64,000 nucleotides of DNA from Butyrivibrio sp. (lineage in GTDB: Bacteria > Bacillota > Clostridia > Lachnospirales > Lachnospiraceae), in assembly GCA_015056495.1 (NCBI GenBank), contig SVGC01000003.1:62001-126000 (forward strand). The letters are read 5' to 3'. Each line of letters begins with the position of its first letter. Position 1 is the stretch's first letter. A model generated the notes under the pieces. That model did not search any database. It saw only the letters and a program-made list of their open reading frames with translations, and was not told where the DNA came from. Both the position numbers and the translations under genes were made by a program. Shown in pieces: positions 47,142-56,860 of this stretch.

Positions 47142-47930
47142 ATGAATACAGAAATAGATGGTTTAAATATCAATTATAGAGAAGAAGGCAGAGGACCGCT
47201 TCTGGTAATGCTCCACGGATGGGGAGCCAATATAGAGCTTTTTAACGGCATCTTTAATTTTGCTAGTAGTAAGTATCACGTTGTAGCAATGGATATGCCT
47301 GGATTTGGCAAAAGTGATGAGCCGGATTTTGCATATTCTGTGGATGACTATATTTCATTTGTGGTCAAGTTTGTCAAAAAGCTTTTTCCAGAAGATAAGG
47401 AAATCATATTCCTTGGCCATTCTCATGGCGGAAGGGTAAGCATCAAAATGGCTGCGCGTTCTGCAACAGAGGATTTTGGATTCAAGATCAAGAGTCTTGT
47501 ACTTGTGGATAGCGCCGGAGTAATTGCGGTTAAGACACCGGCTCAGCTCAAGAGACAGAAAAAATATAAGTTTTATAAGAAGTTGATAACAGGCTCAGGA
47601 ATATTAAAGATATATCCTGGTGCATTGGATAAATTACAGAAAAAATTTGGCTCAGCAGATTATAGTGCGGCGAGTCCAACAATGAGGGCAAGCATGGTCA
47701 AGGTGGTAAATGAAGATATGGTGCCATATATGCCTAAGGTAACAATGCCGGTGCTTTTGATATGGGGCAAAAATGACACTGCAACACCTCTTTCTGATGG
47801 TCAGAAGATGGAAGAACTTATGCCGGAAGCAGGTCTTGCACCAATTGATAATGCAGGACATTACTCATTCCTGGATCAGCCGTATATATTCTATAGGATA
47901 CTGGGAAGCTTTTTGAAAATAGATATGTGA
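47142..47930 (+). CDS. Alpha/beta hydrolase
   Basis: LVMLHGWGANIELF; DMPGFGKSDEP; LGHSHGGRVSIKMA; LLIWGKNDTATPL; NAGHYSFLDQP. Confidence 0.92.
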   Translation: MNTEIDGLNINYREEGRGPLLVMLHGWGANIELFNGIFNFASSKYHVVAMDMPGFGKSDEPDFAYSVDDYISFVVKFVKKLFPEDKEIIFLGHSHGGRVSIKMAARSATEDFGFKIKSLVLVDSAGVIAVKTPAQLKRQKKYKFYKKLITGSGILKIYPGALDKLQKKFGSADYSAASPTMRASMVKVVNEDMVPYMPKVTMPVLLIWGKNDTATPLSDGQKMEELMPEAGLAPIDNAGHYSFLDQPYIFYRILGSFLKIDM

Positions 47931-47994
47931 TATGTGTTAGTAACCATAAACATTTGTGGATAACAAATCATAAAAAAGAAAAAGTGGTGGAAAA

Positions 47995-49602
47995 ATGATC
48001 ATAAAGATAGTGGTTATAATCGAATTATTAGTACTAATAGCAATGATGATTATGGGAACAAGATTTTATTCTCATATGCTGCAGCTTTCATCTTATCAGT
48101 TTCAGGGCTATTTCAGATTCCTGAGAACTTCAAATATCAAGAAGAATCTGATACATCTGCTAATGGGCGTAGTATTACTGGTACTTATGCTTACAACAGA
48201 TTATAAGTATGTGGTGATAGTTTCCATAGTGTTTGGGATCATATGTCTTATAATGTATCGTCCACAGAAAGCCAAGAAGAAATTTGCTGTAACCAAAAGA
48301 GTTGAAAGACTATTTGTTACAGATGGAATTATTTTTGCAATTATCGTAGGGATCATAGCTGCGAATCAGTTTTCAGAGTCACATCTTTTAGTAGCTAATA
48401 TTTTGTCAGTAGTATTTTTTACATTATTCCCACTTATTACTGCCTTGGCTAATCTGATAAATAAGCCGGTGGAAAAGCAGGTAAATCAGTACTATATCAA
48501 TGATGCCAAGAGAATACTCAGAGAACATCCAAATCTCAGGATCATAGGTGTAACAGGCAGTTATGGTAAGACAAGTGTGAAGTATTATCTGAATACTCTT
48601 TTGTCAGAGGGATTTAGAGTACTTATAACACCGGAGAGCTTTAATACACCAATGGGAGTAGTAAGGACTATCAGAGGCGACTTAAAGAACACACATGAGA
48701 TATTTGTATGTGAAATAGGTGCCCGCCATGTGGGAGATATCAAGGAAATATGCGATATTGTGCATCCTGATGACGGAATAGTGACATCTATTGGACCTCA
48801 GCACCTTGAAACTTTCCATAATCAGCAGAATATTATCAATACCAAGTATGAACTTCTAGATGCAGTAGAAGAAAAGAAAACAAGTGATGACGCAGCTGGA
48901 AAACATCTTAAGTGGGTCAACTTCGATAACGATTTTATCCACGACAATATGAAATACAGTGATGCGATCACATATGGAACAAGAGAAGGAGCTGCTTACA
49001 GAGCAACTGATGTCTCTGTCTCAAGAGCAGGAACATCATTTACTGTAACAACTCCAAGTGGTGAGTCAGAAGAATTTACAACCAAGCTTATAGGACCTCA
49101 TAATGTTCAAAATGTTGTTGGTGCGATCGCGGTAGCCAATTCACTGGGTATTCCAATGAATAAGCTCAAGATGGCTGTCAGACGACTTCAACCTGTATCC
49201 CACAGGCTTGAGCTGATACAGCGTGGTAGTGTTACTATCCTTGATGATGCTTATAATTCCAATCCTGCTGGTGCCAAGACTGCTATTGATACATTGGCTC
49301 TTTTTACAGATTCAGTCAAAGTCCTTGTTACACCTGGAATGGTTGAGCTTGGAGAAAAAGAAAATGAGCTGAACATGGAATTTGGCCGTCAGGCTGCCAA
49401 GGTATGTGATTATATTATCCTTGTTGGTGAGAAGCAGACTGAATACATCAAGAAGGGTGCTCTTGAAGAAGGATTTTCTGAGCAAAAACTTTTTGTTAAA
49501 AATACTCTGAATGAAGCAACAGCGCTCATGTATGAACTTGATGCTGGAAAAGAGAAAGTAATATTACTTGAAAATGATCTTCCAGATAACTATACTAAGT
49601 AA
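47995..49602 (+). CDS. MurF-like Mur ligase with N-terminal transmembrane region
   Basis: N-terminal hydrophobic helices; IIGVTGSYGKTSVKYYLNTLL; CEIGARHVGDIKEIC; ILDDAYNSNPAGAKTAIDTL. Confidence 0.9.
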   Translation: MIIKIVVIIELLVLIAMMIMGTRFYSHMLQLSSYQFQGYFRFLRTSNIKKNLIHLLMGVVLLVLMLTTDYKYVVIVSIVFGIICLIMYRPQKAKKKFAVTKRVERLFVTDGIIFAIIVGIIAANQFSESHLLVANILSVVFFTLFPLITALANLINKPVEKQVNQYYINDAKRILREHPNLRIIGVTGSYGKTSVKYYLNTLLSEGFRVLITPESFNTPMGVVRTIRGDLKNTHEIFVCEIGARHVGDIKEICDIVHPDDGIVTSIGPQHLETFHNQQNIINTKYELLDAVEEKKTSDDAAGKHLKWVNFDNDFIHDNMKYSDAITYGTREGAAYRATDVSVSRAGTSFTVTTPSGESEEFTTKLIGPHNVQNVVGAIAVANSLGIPMNKLKMAVRRLQPVSHRLELIQRGSVTILDDAYNSNPAGAKTAIDTLALFTDSVKVLVTPGMVELGEKENELNMEFGRQAAKVCDYIILVGEKQTEYIKKGALEEGFSEQKLFVKNTLNEATALMYELDAGKEKVILLENDLPDNYTK

Positions 49603-49641
49603 GCGTGATTATTAATATATGGATATTTTTTGGAGGCAAAA

Positions 49642-50847
49642 ATGAAACTGAAGATAGCAGTTCTATTTGGTGGAAATAGTACAGAACACGAGATATCAAT
49701 CATATCTGCTATTCAGGCTATGGGTTACATCAATAGAGATAAATATGATGTAATTCCTGTTTATATAACCAAGAACAGCGATTATTATGTAGGAGAATTT
49801 ATAGACAAGATCGAAGAATATACACATATTCCAGATCTTCTTAAAAAGAGCACTAAAGTAGTATGGATCAAGGATGGAGATAAGGTAAGTCTTGTCAGAT
49901 ATCCTATGAAGAAATTTGGCAATAACGTTATTTCTGATATTGATATTGCATTTCCAATCGTACATGGTACTAACGTTGAAGATGGTGTACTTCAGGGATT
50001 TTTACAGACACTTGGACTTCCTGTAGTAGGCTGCGATGTATTATCATCTGCAGTTGGAATGAACAAATATGTTATGAAGACAGTTCTCAAGGACAATGGT
50101 ATACCTGTTCTTGATTGCCTTTGCTTTACTTGGAAGGATTACGAAGACAGCGAAGCTCTTATAAATAAGATCGAGGCTAAGTTATCTTATCCTGTAATTG
50201 TAAAACCAGTTAACCTTGGATCAAGTATCGGTATCAGCAAGGCTAAAAATCAGGAAGAGCTTAAAGAAGCTCTTGATACAGCATTTGAATTTGCTAAGAG
50301 AGTACTTGTTGAGCCAGCTATTACCAATCTTAAGGAAATCAACTGTTCAGTACTTGGAGATTATGAAAGTGCACAGGCTTCTGAATGCGAAGAGCCTGTT
50401 AATGCCAGCGATATCTTAAGCTTTGAAGATAAGTACATGAAGGGCGGTAAGGGCGCTAAAGGTGCCAAGACTGGTGGCAGCAAGGGTATGGCATCTCTTT
50501 CAAGAAAGATCCCTGCTGATATCAGTAGCGAGACTCGTGAGCAGATCAGAACTATGGCAGTAGAAGCTTTCAAATGCCTTGAGTGCTCTGGCGTATCACG
50601 TATTGACTTTATGATCGATATGGATACAAATAAGATATATTTAAATGAGATCAATACTATTCCTGGTTCACTTTCCTTCTATTTATGGGAACCACTTGGA
50701 ATGAAATATGAAGAACTTTTGGAAAAAATGATCCAGATTGCATTGAAACAGGATAGAGAAAACCACAAGGTTGTATTCTCTTTTGAGACTAACGTTCTTG
50801 AAGGAGTTAAACTTGGCGGCGGATCAAAGACTGGTAGCAAGATGTAA
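49642..50847 (+). CDS. ddl: D-alanine--D-alanine ligase
   Basis: KIAVLFGGNSTEHEISIISA; FPIVHGTNVEDGVLQGFLQTLGLPVVGCDVLSSAVGMNK; KPVNLGSSIGISKA; YLNEINTIPGSLSFYLWE. Confidence 0.96.
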   Translation: MKLKIAVLFGGNSTEHEISIISAIQAMGYINRDKYDVIPVYITKNSDYYVGEFIDKIEEYTHIPDLLKKSTKVVWIKDGDKVSLVRYPMKKFGNNVISDIDIAFPIVHGTNVEDGVLQGFLQTLGLPVVGCDVLSSAVGMNKYVMKTVLKDNGIPVLDCLCFTWKDYEDSEALINKIEAKLSYPVIVKPVNLGSSIGISKAKNQEELKEALDTAFEFAKRVLVEPAITNLKEINCSVLGDYESAQASECEEPVNASDILSFEDKYMKGGKGAKGAKTGGSKGMASLSRKIPADISSETREQIRTMAVEAFKCLECSGVSRIDFMIDMDTNKIYLNEINTIPGSLSFYLWEPLGMKYEELLEKMIQIALKQDRENHKVVFSFETNVLEGVKLGGGSKTGSKM

Positions 50848-50854
50848 AAAAATT

Positions 50855-50886
50855 AGGGTTGTCACATTTTATAATGTGGCAACCCT
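50855..50886 (+). terminator. Terminator-like hairpin
   Basis: AGGGTTGTCACATT-N4-AATGTGGCAACCCT. Confidence 0.8.
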
Positions 50887-50905
50887 TTGTTGTGCTTAGG
50901 ATTTA

Positions 50906-51640
50906 TCAGATAAGTGATTTATTAGCCTGATATTTTTCAAGGATGATAGTACGTACATAATCATCAATATTTTTAAGCTCTTCTTTTGAAAGTTCATTTA
51001 AGTAAATAGGTTTGCAATATTCAACCACAACATGAGCAGGTCTTATAGCCCATGGATGAGCTTCAAAGATGTCATCTGTATTATTTACTACGACAGGAAT
51101 AATAGGGCAGCCCGCTTTTTGAGCTATTTTAAATGAACCCTTGTGGAAATCAATAAGGTCCTGATCTGTTCTGTTTCTGGTTCCTTCAGGATAGATGGTC
51201 ATTGATGTTCCGTTTTTTACCTGATCAATTGCTGTAAGAATGATCTGCAGACCCTGACGGATATCGTCTCTATCAAGGAACAGACAGTCAAGATATTTCA
51301 TCCAGCGGCTCAGGATAGGAACTTTTGTCATTTCTTTTTTGGCAATATAACCTGTGAGTCTAGGAACTCTTGAATAGGTGATGACGATATCAAAATAACT
51401 GCGGTGGTTACCAACATATAAAACAGGTGTATCTGTCGGAACATTTTCTTCTCCGCGGATATCGATCTTGGCTCCAGTCAGGAACAGGATGCATTTGAAT
51501 CCCCACTGTACAAAAGAAAGTGATATTTCTTTTGCTTTCTTAAGCTGGGATTTACTCATTATGAAGAGCACCAACTGGATTGGAAGACTTACTAATAAAT
51601 AAATGACTAAATAAAGTACTATGATAATTAACCGAAGCAT
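50906..51640 (-). CDS. plsC: 1-acyl-sn-glycerol-3-phosphate acyltransferase
   Basis: VGNHRSYFDIVITYS (NHxxxxD); IYPEGTRNRTDQDLIDFHKGSFKIAQKAGCPIIPVVV. Confidence 0.93.
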   Translation of the reverse strand: MLRLIIIVLYLVIYLLVSLPIQLVLFIMSKSQLKKAKEISLSFVQWGFKCILFLTGAKIDIRGEENVPTDTPVLYVGNHRSYFDIVITYSRVPRLTGYIAKKEMTKVPILSRWMKYLDCLFLDRDDIRQGLQIILTAIDQVKNGTSMTIYPEGTRNRTDQDLIDFHKGSFKIAQKAGCPIIPVVVNNTDDIFEAHPWAIRPAHVVVEYCKPIYLNELSKEELKNIDDYVRTIILEKYQANKSLI

Positions 51641-51743
51641 ATTTTCTCCATTGTTTAGAATAAATTTTTTAGGTACAATCGGGTATAGTATACGAGTAAT
51701 ATTTGTACATTACAATTATAATCTACAAAAAGGAGTTTAGAAA

Positions 51744-53012
51744 GTGTATCTGATCAGAAATGGTTACATGATAGACCCTGCAAGTGGTACAGAGGGTGTA
51801 AGGGATATCGTTATTGAAGATGGAAAAATAGCAAAGATCACTAGTCACTATGATGGCACAGTATATGAAGAAATTGATGCTACAGGAAAAGTAGTGGCAC
51901 CGGGACTTGTAGATGGGCATGTTCATTTTAGAGATCCGGGATTTACATATAAAGAAGACATATATTCAGGAGCTGCAGCTGCCGCAAAAGGCGGTTTTAC
52001 CAGCGTTGTAATGATGGGCAATACAGAGCCGCATATGGATAATCCACAGACTCTAGAAGAGGTTTTGAAAAAAGGCGCAGAGACAGGGATAAAGGTCTAT
52101 GCATGTGCGAATGTTACTAGAGATATGAAGGGCCAGGAGCTTGTGGACATGCAGCAGATGATAGATGCCGGAGCAGTTCTTTTTACTGATGATGGCAAGC
52201 CTGTTATGAGTGAAGAGATCATGAAAAAAGCATGTGCTCAGGCTGCAAAAGTTGGAAAAGTCATCAGTCTTCATGAGGAAGATCCTCAATATATAACTGA
52301 TAATGGTATCAATGCTGGTCCTGTAGCAGAAAAGCTTGGTATAACAGGCTCTCCACGCCAGGCAGAGATATCAATGGTTGAGAGAGATATCAAGATTGCC
52401 ACGGAGAGCGGTGCAGAGATCACAATCCAGCACATTAGTGCGGCTGAGTCCGTAGAACTTATAAGACAGGCCAGAAAGAAATATCCTGGAATCCATGCAG
52501 AAGCAACTCCTCATCATTTTACACTTACTCAGGAAGCAGTATTAAAATATGGCACATTGGCCAAAATGAATCCGCCTCTTAGGGAAGAAAGTGACAGACA
52601 GGCTATCATTGAAGGCCTAAAGGATGGAACGATAGAGATGATCGCAACAGATCATGCTCCGCATGCATCATATGAAAAAGAAAAAGGAATAAAGGAAGCT
52701 CCAAGTGGCATCACAGGTCTCGAAACCTCACTTGGTCTTGGCGTCAGAGAACTGGTAAATACAGGCAGATTGACAATGATGGAACTTTTGACAAGAATGA
52801 CTATTGGACCGGCCAGAGTATACGGACTTGATGCAGGACAGATAAAAGAAGGCGGTGCGGCAGATCTTGTTATTTTTGATCCTAAAGAAAGCGAGATTTA
52901 TTCTAATAGTTTATCAAAGTCAACAAATACACCATTTTTATCACAGGAAATTCCTGCAGTGATATATTATACTATATGCGACGGTAACATAGTTTACAGT
53001 AAGAAACTATGA
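51744..53012 (+). CDS. pyrC: Dihydroorotase
   Basis: APGLVDGHVHFRDPGFTYKEDI; LHEEDPQYIT; HISAAESVELIR; ATDHAPHASYEKEKG. Confidence 0.96.
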   Translation: MYLIRNGYMIDPASGTEGVRDIVIEDGKIAKITSHYDGTVYEEIDATGKVVAPGLVDGHVHFRDPGFTYKEDIYSGAAAAAKGGFTSVVMMGNTEPHMDNPQTLEEVLKKGAETGIKVYACANVTRDMKGQELVDMQQMIDAGAVLFTDDGKPVMSEEIMKKACAQAAKVGKVISLHEEDPQYITDNGINAGPVAEKLGITGSPRQAEISMVERDIKIATESGAEITIQHISAAESVELIRQARKKYPGIHAEATPHHFTLTQEAVLKYGTLAKMNPPLREESDRQAIIEGLKDGTIEMIATDHAPHASYEKEKGIKEAPSGITGLETSLGLGVRELVNTGRLTMMELLTRMTIGPARVYGLDAGQIKEGGAADLVIFDPKESEIYSNSLSKSTNTPFLSQEIPAVIYYTICDGNIVYSKKL

Positions 53013-53036
53013 TCAAATAACCAATTGGAGAAAAAT

Positions 53037-53831
53037 ATGGCAAAGAAGAAAAAAATTGAAGCACTAGTTATGTCACAAAAGATGCTTGCTGATGGCATCC
53101 TCGATATGTGGATAGCTACTCCACTGGCTGAACATGCAAGACCTGGTCAGTTCATAGGAATATATCCTATCGATCAGACCAAGCTACTTCCAAGACCTAT
53201 CAGTATCTGCGAGATAAGTGCAGAGAAGGATGCTATGAGGCTTGTCTACAGGATCAGTGGAAAAGGAACTGCAGAATTTGCTCTTTATCAGCAGGGACAG
53301 CATGTTCAGATAATAGGCATACTTGGAGACAATGGATTTCCTGTTGAAGAAGCAGATGGAAAAAAGGTGCTCATAATGGGTGGAGGTATAGGCGTTCCAC
53401 CACTTCTTGAATTGTCAAAACAGATAAATTCAAAGGGCAATGCCAAGTCTATTGATATTGTCATGGGATATAGAAACAGTGATACTTTCCTTGGAGAGGA
53501 TTTTAAACAATATGGACAGCTCCATATTGCTACAGAAGACGGTAGTGTTGGAACTAAAGGCAATGTATTAGATGCTGTAAGGGAAGAAATGATCGATGCA
53601 GACATCATCTATGCATGTGGTCCAATGCCTATGCTCAGAGCTATCAAAGTTTATGCGGCAGAAAAAGACATAAAGGCATTCATATCTCTTGAAGAGAGAA
53701 TGGCTTGTGGAGTTGGAGCATGCCTTGGATGTGTATGCAAGACAACCAAAAAAGATGAACACTCACATGTTAATAATGCTAGGATCTGTACTGACGGACC
53801 AGTGTTTGATGCACTTGACGTTGAGATTTAA
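53037..53831 (+). CDS. pyrK: Dihydroorotate dehydrogenase electron transfer subunit
   Basis: ARPGQFIGIYP; RPISICEIS; VLIMGGGIGVPPLLEL; ERMACGVGACLGCVCKT (2Fe-2S). Confidence 0.95.
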   Translation: MAKKKKIEALVMSQKMLADGILDMWIATPLAEHARPGQFIGIYPIDQTKLLPRPISICEISAEKDAMRLVYRISGKGTAEFALYQQGQHVQIIGILGDNGFPVEEADGKKVLIMGGGIGVPPLLELSKQINSKGNAKSIDIVMGYRNSDTFLGEDFKQYGQLHIATEDGSVGTKGNVLDAVREEMIDADIIYACGPMPMLRAIKVYAAEKDIKAFISLEERMACGVGACLGCVCKTTKKDEHSHVNNARICTDGPVFDALDVEI

Positions 53832-53846
53832 GATGGAGGAATTTTA

Positions 53847-54755
53847 GTGAATACATCAGTAAATATAGCCGGAGTTTCATTTAAAAATCCAGTAACAACA
53901 GCATCTGGAACTTTTGGATCAGGAATTGAATATTCTGAATTTGTAGACTTAAACAGATTGGGAGCAGTAGTGACCAAGGGTGTTGCCAATGTTCCGTGGC
54001 CTGGAAATCCAACGCCAAGAGTTACAGAGACATACGGTGGTATGTTAAATGCAATTGGCCTTCAGAATCCAGGTGTTGACGTAATGATAGAGCGTGACCT
54101 TCCGTTTCTTGAACAGTTTGATACGAGAGTAATTGTAAATGTTTGTGGAAAAACAGTTGAAGATTATCTTGAGGTTGTGGATAAACTCGCTGATCAGAAA
54201 GTCGATATGCTTGAGATCAATGTATCCTGTCCTAATGTAAAAGAGGGTGCTATTGCCTTTGGACAGAATGCAGATGCTCTTTATAATATTACAAAAGAGA
54301 TCAAAAAGCATGCAAAGCAGCCAGTTATCATGAAGCTGAGTCCAAATGTTACCAGCATAGCAGAGATGGCCAAAGCTGCTGAGGCAGCTGGCGCAGATGC
54401 CATATCCCTTATTAATACGATTACCGGAATGCAGATTGACATCTATAGAAAGAAATTCGTTCTTGCAAATAAGACAGGAGGTCTTTCAGGACCAGCAATC
54501 AAGCCGGTTGCTGTACGAATGGTCTATGAAGCAGCTCATGCAGTTAATATTCCTATTATTGGAATGGGCGGTATCTGTAATGCAGAAGATGCCATTGAGT
54601 TCATCATGGCTGGAGCTACTATGGTAGCAGTAGGTGCCATGAATTTCCATGATCCATATGCAACTATAAAAGTTGTTGAAGGTATAGAGAAATATATGCA
54701 GGAGTATGGCGTAGAGGATATATCTGATCTTAGACTTATAGTTGATAAGCAGTGA
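53847..54755 (+). CDS. pyrD: Dihydroorotate dehydrogenase (class 1B)
   Basis: GVSFKNPVTTASGTFGSGIEY; NVSCPNVKEGAIAFG; MKLSPNVT; IGMGGICNAEDAIEFIMAGATMVAVG. Confidence 0.96.
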   Translation: MNTSVNIAGVSFKNPVTTASGTFGSGIEYSEFVDLNRLGAVVTKGVANVPWPGNPTPRVTETYGGMLNAIGLQNPGVDVMIERDLPFLEQFDTRVIVNVCGKTVEDYLEVVDKLADQKVDMLEINVSCPNVKEGAIAFGQNADALYNITKEIKKHAKQPVIMKLSPNVTSIAEMAKAAEAAGADAISLINTITGMQIDIYRKKFVLANKTGGLSGPAIKPVAVRMVYEAAHAVNIPIIGMGGICNAEDAIEFIMAGATMVAVGAMNFHDPYATIKVVEGIEKYMQEYGVEDISDLRLIVDKQ

Positions 54756-54795
54756 AATACTATGGTATCAGATCATAGTGTAAATGAGGAATGAA

Positions 54796-55665
54796 ATGAT
54801 AGTTAAAAAAGCATATGCAAAGATAAATCTGGGCCTGGATGTACTTGGCAGACGTGATGACGGATATCATATCGTTAAGATGATCATGCAGACAGTAGAT
54901 CTTCACGATGTACTTACTTTTGAAAAAAGAGATGATGGTCAGATAGTTTTTGAATCCGGTTCAGATAAGATACCAAATGATGAAAGTAATCTGGTATGGA
55001 AAGTAGCAAAGCTCTTAAAGGACAAATATAATGCTTCTTTTGGAGTGACGATGACCCTTGAAAAAAATATTCCTGTGGCAGCAGGTATGGCTGGCGGAAG
55101 TACAGACGCTGCAGCTGCGTTTATTGCCCTTAATGAATTATGGAGTCTGAATCTCTCTACAAAAGACCTGTGCGATGATGCTGTGGCTCTCGGAGCAGAT
55201 ATTCCATATTGTATTATTGGTGGAACAGCCCTTGCAGAGGGCATTGGTGAAGAACTGACAATATTGCCGGATATGCCTGAATGTAAGATCGTAATAGCCA
55301 AGCCTGCTATCGATGTATCTACAGGATGGGTTTACAAAACTCTGGATAGCAAAGAGATAGAGGATCATCCTGATATTGATGGAATGATAGAAGCTATTAA
55401 GAAGGGCAGTTTGTCCGGAATCACTGAAAAAATGGGAAATGTACTGCAGACTGTAACAGTTCCGGAGTATCCTGTAATTTCAGATATCAAGAACATCATG
55501 AATGAAAACGGCGCTATGGAAGCTATGATGAGTGGTAGCGGACCGACAGTATTTGGAATATTTGATAGTGAAGAAAAAGCTCGTAGAGCGTATGATGCCA
55601 TAAAGGAAAGCTCTCTTGCACCTGAACTACATATGTCTGCACCTATCAATCCTAATAAGATTTAA
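54796..55665 (+). CDS. ispE: 4-diphosphocytidyl-2-C-methyl-D-erythritol kinase
   Basis: AYAKINLGLDVLGRRDDGYHIVKMIMQTVDLHD; NIPVAAGMAGGSTDAAAAFIALN; MSGSGPTVFGIF. Confidence 0.96.
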   Translation: MIVKKAYAKINLGLDVLGRRDDGYHIVKMIMQTVDLHDVLTFEKRDDGQIVFESGSDKIPNDESNLVWKVAKLLKDKYNASFGVTMTLEKNIPVAAGMAGGSTDAAAAFIALNELWSLNLSTKDLCDDAVALGADIPYCIIGGTALAEGIGEELTILPDMPECKIVIAKPAIDVSTGWVYKTLDSKEIEDHPDIDGMIEAIKKGSLSGITEKMGNVLQTVTVPEYPVISDIKNIMNENGAMEAMMSGSGPTVFGIFDSEEKARRAYDAIKESSLAPELHMSAPINPNKI

Positions 55666-55680
55666 ATTGGAGATTATATT

Positions 55681-56127
55681 TTGAAAAGAGAAGTACAGAT
55701 AATACTTAAAAGTAGGCATGATAGAGCAGGTGAAGCACCTGAGATATCAGAAATAACTGCCAGAGGCTTTTATGAGATAACTGCCGATGGAATCCACCGG
55801 ATCATTTATGATGAGAGTCAGCAGGTTCAGGATGAGAAAGGCAATATTGTTACTGTTAATGCTCAGAATACAGTTCAGATATTTGAACAGAAGGTCGAGA
55901 TCACAAGAAGTGGCGATGCTACTTCTCACATGATCTTTAGCCAGGGCAATACACATCCATTAAAGTACAATACGCCTTATGGAATCATCGAGATGGAGAT
56001 TACTACTAATAATCTTGATAAATCCATCAATGAAAAGGTCATCAGACTGAAAGTTGACTATGATCTGAATATGGAAAATCAGACATTATCCAGATCTAGC
56101 ATTGAATATAATATTGATATTCTATGA
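55681..56127 (+). CDS. DUF1934-type beta-barrel protein (YwiB-like)
   Basis: KREVQIILKSRHD...ARGFYEITADGIHRIIYDES...HPLKYNTPYGIIEMEITTNNL...LKVDYDLNMENQTLSRSSIEYNID. Confidence 0.8.
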   Translation: MKREVQIILKSRHDRAGEAPEISEITARGFYEITADGIHRIIYDESQQVQDEKGNIVTVNAQNTVQIFEQKVEITRSGDATSHMIFSQGNTHPLKYNTPYGIIEMEITTNNLDKSINEKVIRLKVDYDLNMENQTLSRSSIEYNIDIL

Positions 56128-56148
56128 CATCATTGAATAAATAGTATA

Positions 56149-56190
56149 AAAAAACCATCTAGTCACAAATAGTGTTTCTAGATGGTTTTT
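56149..56190. terminator. Bidirectional intrinsic terminator
   Basis: AAAAACCATCTAG...CTAGATGGTTTTT. Confidence 0.9.
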
Positions 56191-56211
56191 GTTTTTGCTA
56201 TTAAATTATTA

Positions 56212-56709
56212 TTACTTAACTGGTTTAGCACCTGCTTTTTCCTGAGCTTTAGAAATAAGATTTGACCAGAAACCTTTTTTCTTTTCAGGAATGATCACTT
56301 TACCGTGAAGTGCACGAACTTCTGTTACGTAGATACCGCTGATTGAAGCCTTAACTTCCTTCTTAACAGGAACCTGATCAAAAATGTTATCAGCACAGAT
56401 AAGGCTCATAACCTGATTTCCGATTCTTACTTTAAGGATTGGGAGCTTGGATCTGCGAAGAAGCTTTGGAGTCTGTTCAATGACAGCCTGAGGAAGACCG
56501 GCATCTTTCATTCTCATTTTTTTCTTGTCGATGATGAGCATTGTGACAGACTGTTTCATAGCTTCAATCTGTGCCTGCTGTTCATCCTGCTTTTTCTGTG
56601 CTCTTTTTCCTAAAAAGTATAAAAGACCAAAAACAGCTATGATGATAACTGCAATAACAACAATAGTAATAAGTGCTGAAGTACTCAACTTAAAACCCTC
56701 CATATTCAT
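56212..56709 (-). CDS. Hypothetical protein with N-terminal TM and coiled coil (165 aa)
   Basis: ALITIVVIAVIIIAVFGLLYFLGKRAQKKQDEQQAQIEAMKQSVTMLIIDKKKMRMKDAGLPQ. Confidence 0.75.
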   Translation of the reverse strand: MNMEGFKLSTSALITIVVIAVIIIAVFGLLYFLGKRAQKKQDEQQAQIEAMKQSVTMLIIDKKKMRMKDAGLPQAVIEQTPKLLRRSKLPILKVRIGNQVMSLICADNIFDQVPVKKEVKASISGIYVTEVRALHGKVIIPEKKKGFWSNLISKAQEKAGAKPVK

Positions 56710-56860
56710 ATTTCATGAAATGTATTGTAGCATTCTTTAAAACTGTAAGCAACTTAATAACGAATAAAATACTTTAAACTAATTTGAAGGTATGGTAGTA
56801 TAAAAATGCTGTTTTTATAACTTAAAAGCAGGGGGATATTAAGTAAGGAGAAGATATAAA

